Below are positions 6,366 through 8,292 of a stretch of 8,292 nucleotides of DNA, piece after piece. The stretch is from Deltaproteobacteria bacterium (lineage in GTDB: Bacteria > Desulfobacterota > DSM-4660 > Desulfatiglandales > HGW-15): NCBI GenBank assembly GCA_020342025.1, contig CP070840.1:762319-770610 (forward strand), in the 5' to 3' direction. Numbering within the stretch: position 1 is the stretch's first letter; each line of letters opens with the position of its first letter. Below the pieces are notes generated by a model that did no database searches, was not told the origin of the DNA, and saw only the letters and a program-made list of their open reading frames with translations. The position numbers and the translations under genes were made by a program.

Positions 6366-7289
6366 CTAGATCTCTTGGTACAGGCCCATCTTCAAAAGGG
6401 CGCGACGAATGGGGCGCAAACGAACCAGGCCCCCTGGCATGAAGAGTCCCACAAAGAGAATAACAAGGCCATAAGCCGCAAAGTGTAGGTAAGCCATCCT
6501 GGTCCACAGGGTCTCTTCCACGATGAAGAGGAAGATGGCACCGATCACCGGCCCGATAATCACCCCAGAGCCCCCGAGCATGGCCATCGCTAGGGGCATC
6601 AATGCGATCTCCGTACCGAAAACCATCTCTGGATTAATAAATATGGTGTACCAGGTATAGAAGGCGCCCATAACGCCTGCAAAGGATGCGGCTATGACCA
6701 TAGCCACGGCCTTGACCCTTTGCACAGGGACACCGAAATCAGAGGCAATTTCCTCCTGCTCCCTGACAGAGGCCATGGCCAACCCCAGCCTGGAACGCGT
6801 GATGAAATAGGTGACAGCAATCACGGCCACCACCAAAAAGAGGGAGAGATAGTACATGGGGATCATCCGATTTCCTTGCAGCACCATCAAGCCGTCGGAG
6901 CCCTGGGTGAGTGAAGGGAGGTTCAATGTGAGATGTTCCATCAGCTTGACCAGGGCAAAGGCAGCAAGAGAGAAGTAGGCGCCTCGCAATCTGAAAAATG
7001 GGAAGCTAATGATCAGGGCGAATAGGACGGCTGCGACGCCCCCGGCGACAAAGGAAAGATAGAGGGGTAGGCCCTTGTTCCAGAGGATGCCGAAGGTGTA
7101 GGCACCGACTCCGAAAAAGCAGATGTGCCCCATGTTTATGTAACCGGTGTATCCCCCTAACAAGTCGTAGCTTTGTGCAAGGAGAACGTATAGGAATAAG
7201 ATGATGAGAAAGGTATTCAAATAGGGCATGTTGAATGCCGGGAAAATCAAAAGCAAAAGCAGCACGAGCCCCAAGATGACACGATTCAT
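6366..7289 (-). CDS. livM: ABC transporter permease, LivM type
   Basis: Inner-membrane permease of the HAAT-type importer, 307 residues from the preferred ATG at 7289. It is strongly hydrophobic with multiple membrane segments. Typical LivM blocks are GYTGYINMGHICFFGVGAY (46-64), FRLRGAYFSLAAFAL (99-113), the cytoplasmic coupling region ASVREQEEIASDFGVPVQRVK (about 173-193) that contacts the ATPases, MLGGSGVIIGPVIGA (237-251) and a GLFMPGGLVRL end (281-291). The frame also has a GTG at 7301, four codons upstream, but that codon sits directly on its would-be ribosome binding site, whereas GGAG at 7299-7296 is well spaced for the ATG. It follows livH by 15 bases and its stop codon overlaps the livG ribosome binding site, so livHMG form one transcript. 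Confidence 0.95.
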   Translation of the reverse strand: MNRVILGLVLLLLLIFPAFNMPYLNTFLIILFLYVLLAQSYDLLGGYTGYINMGHICFFGVGAYTFGILWNKGLPLYLSFVAGGVAAVLFALIISFPFFRLRGAYFSLAAFALVKLMEHLTLNLPSLTQGSDGLMVLQGNRMIPMYYLSLFLVVAVIAVTYFITRSRLGLAMASVREQEEIASDFGVPVQRVKAVAMVIAASFAGVMGAFYTWYTIFINPEMVFGTEIALMPLAMAMLGGSGVIIGPVIGAIFLFIVEETLWTRMAYLHFAAYGLVILFVGLFMPGGLVRLRPIRRALLKMGLYQEI

Positions 7290-7295
7290 AGAGAT

Positions 7296-7299
7296 CTCC
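7296..7299 (-). promoter_or_regulatory. GGAG ribosome binding site supporting the livM ATG at 7289
   Basis: On the - strand GGAG occupies 7299-7296 with 6 bases before the ATG. The alternative GTG start at 7301 would have AAGGGG directly abutting it, too close to work well. The choice changes the N-terminus by four residues only. Confidence 0.6.
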
Positions 7300-7304
7300 A
7301 CCCC

Positions 7305-8165
7305 TTACTTGCCAAACAGCCCTTTCGGACGAATCAACAGAATACCCACCAGCATGAAAAAGGCCGCGGTCTGTCCCCAATGGGGGCTGTGGTAGCTCAC
7401 GACAGATTCTGTCAAACCAAGGAGAACGCCTCCCGCCAGGGACCCGATGAGGCTTCCCAAACCTCCCAGCACAATGATGCAGAGGTACTTGATGGTCACG
7501 GACAAACCCATGTCCGGAGCGATGGAAAGAAGGACCACATAGAATACCCCCGCGATGCTCGCAAGGACCGAGCCGATACCAAAAGTGACCGATCTGATCT
7601 GGCGAGTGTCCACCCCCACGAGCATGGCCCCGCGTAAATTCTGTGCGGTTGCCCGCAGGGCACGGCCTGTGAATGTCTTTTTCAAATAATAATGGATCCC
7701 CACGGTGAGTGCCCCGATCATCACCATGGCTAGGAGCCTGAGGTAGTTGAAGTAGATATCCCCCCAGAAAAAAGAGGGCAGGCTGTAGTCAACCCCTTTC
7801 TCTTCAGCACCTGCTATGAAGGAGGTAACGTCTTCGATGGTCAGTGCGGCCCCGAGGGTCACCAGGATGGAGGACATGAGCCGAATGTGCTCCTTCTTGG
7901 TGGCCAGAGGTCTCATGAGGAAGCGGTCGAACATGTACCCAAATAAAAAGGCCGCGGGGAGCATGAATAGGCCGGTCAAGAAGGGGTTGAGACCGGTCGC
8001 CTCAAAGAGCAGAAAGGTGACCAACCCTCCCAGCATGAGGAATTCCCCGTGGGCAAGATTCAAGACATCGCTGACCCCAAAGATCAGGGAGAGGCCAAAT
8101 GCCGCCAGGGCATAGACCCCTCCCTGAAGGATTCCAGCGATAACCAGTTGAATGGCTATTTCCAT
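7305..8165 (-). CDS. livH: ABC transporter permease, LivH type
   Basis: Inner-membrane permease partner of LivM, 286 residues, normal for LivH. Family blocks: GILQGGVYALAAFGLSLIFG (11-30), NLAHGEFLMLGG (36-47), the coupling region GRALRATAQNLRGAMLVGVD (167-186), IVLGGLGSLIGSLAGG (231-246) and the LLIRPKGLFG end (276-285). The chain is hydrophobic with multiple predicted membrane segments. The ATG at 8165 gives the usual short N-terminus before the first membrane segment, but no clear Shine-Dalgarno lies in the 23 bases between it and the upstream stop codon; translation may depend on coupling with the upstream gene. It stands right after the probable substrate-binding protein gene and 15 bases before livM. 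Confidence 0.95.
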   Translation of the reverse strand: MEIAIQLVIAGILQGGVYALAAFGLSLIFGVSDVLNLAHGEFLMLGGLVTFLLFEATGLNPFLTGLFMLPAAFLFGYMFDRFLMRPLATKKEHIRLMSSILVTLGAALTIEDVTSFIAGAEEKGVDYSLPSFFWGDIYFNYLRLLAMVMIGALTVGIHYYLKKTFTGRALRATAQNLRGAMLVGVDTRQIRSVTFGIGSVLASIAGVFYVVLLSIAPDMGLSVTIKYLCIIVLGGLGSLIGSLAGGVLLGLTESVVSYHSPHWGQTAAFFMLVGILLIRPKGLFGK

Positions 8166-8188
8166 TTCAGACTAATTCTTGGTTCGGC

Positions 8189-8292
8189 CTATGGATTCTT
8201 GAATCGATGCAGTTTCAAGGCCTTTTCTACAGGATATATGGATACGAATTCGCCCCCTTGGACCTGGCAGGGCCACGTGCCGAGCGTCCCAT
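8189..8292 (-). CDS. C-terminal end of a probable LivK-type substrate-binding protein (5'-truncated)
   Basis: A frame open from the window edge ends at TAG (8191-8189), giving 33 complete codons, 23 bases before livH. The last residues include QVQGGEFVSIYPVEKA, which resembles the usual C-terminus of periplasmic leucine/aromatic-acid binding proteins (a QWQ-G-x-VxVxP-like strand followed by a short basic and Pro-containing tail). Position directly upstream of livH is the normal place for such a gene. A second - strand frame is also open to a TAG close to livH, but its peptide has no family resemblance. If correct, this protein captures the substrate in the periplasm and determines the specificity of the importer; the decisive part lies outside the window. 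Confidence 0.6.
   Translation of the reverse strand, partial: GTLGTWPCQVQGGEFVSIYPVEKALKLHRFKNP

Overview
The window looks like part of an aromatic or heteroaromatic carboxylate utilisation locus from a bacterium of roughly balanced G+C. An anaerobic or facultative proteobacterium or Desulfobacterota-type organism is plausible. That guess rests on gene content (molybdenum hydroxylase, aryl-acid ligase, branched-chain-type ABC importer) and on a GTCATTGCGAG-type palindromic repeat, so it is weak; no rRNA or marker gene is present to fix the taxon.

Left part, + strand (1-2767): a three-gene operon for a xanthine dehydrogenase-family enzyme in the order Mo subunit (5' end cut off by the window), FAD subunit, 2Fe-2S subunit. 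The first two genes overlap by one base and the third follows after 57 bases with its own strong ribosome binding site.

Right part, - strand (8292 down to 2828): a second gene set running towards the first. In transcription order it has the last 33 codons of a probable periplasmic substrate-binding protein, the permeases LivH and LivM, the ATPases LivG and LivF, and an EntE/DhbE-like aryl-acid adenylating enzyme (probable aryl-CoA ligase). LivH, LivM and LivG are tightly packed. A 112-bp palindromic repeat lies between livG and livF, and a 256-bp gap with a GC-rich leader precedes the ligase. The two gene sets converge on a 60-bp spacer with no convincing terminator.

A coherent reading is that the ABC system imports a small, probably aromatic, acid; the ligase activates it with ATP, probably to a CoA thioester; and the Mo/FAD/FeS enzyme hydroxylates or otherwise oxidises or reduces the ring of the acid or its CoA ester. 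The FAD subunit lacks the cysteine-rich insert that carries the extra 4Fe-4S cluster of 4-hydroxybenzoyl-CoA reductase, so an oxidative hydroxylase (2-furoyl-CoA dehydrogenase is one known analogue) fits better than a dearomatising reductase. The substrate cannot be named from sequence. All protein families here are known; the less ordinary points are the altered substrate-pocket positions in the ligase and Mo subunit, the non-canonical LivG signature, and the repeat inside the transporter operon.
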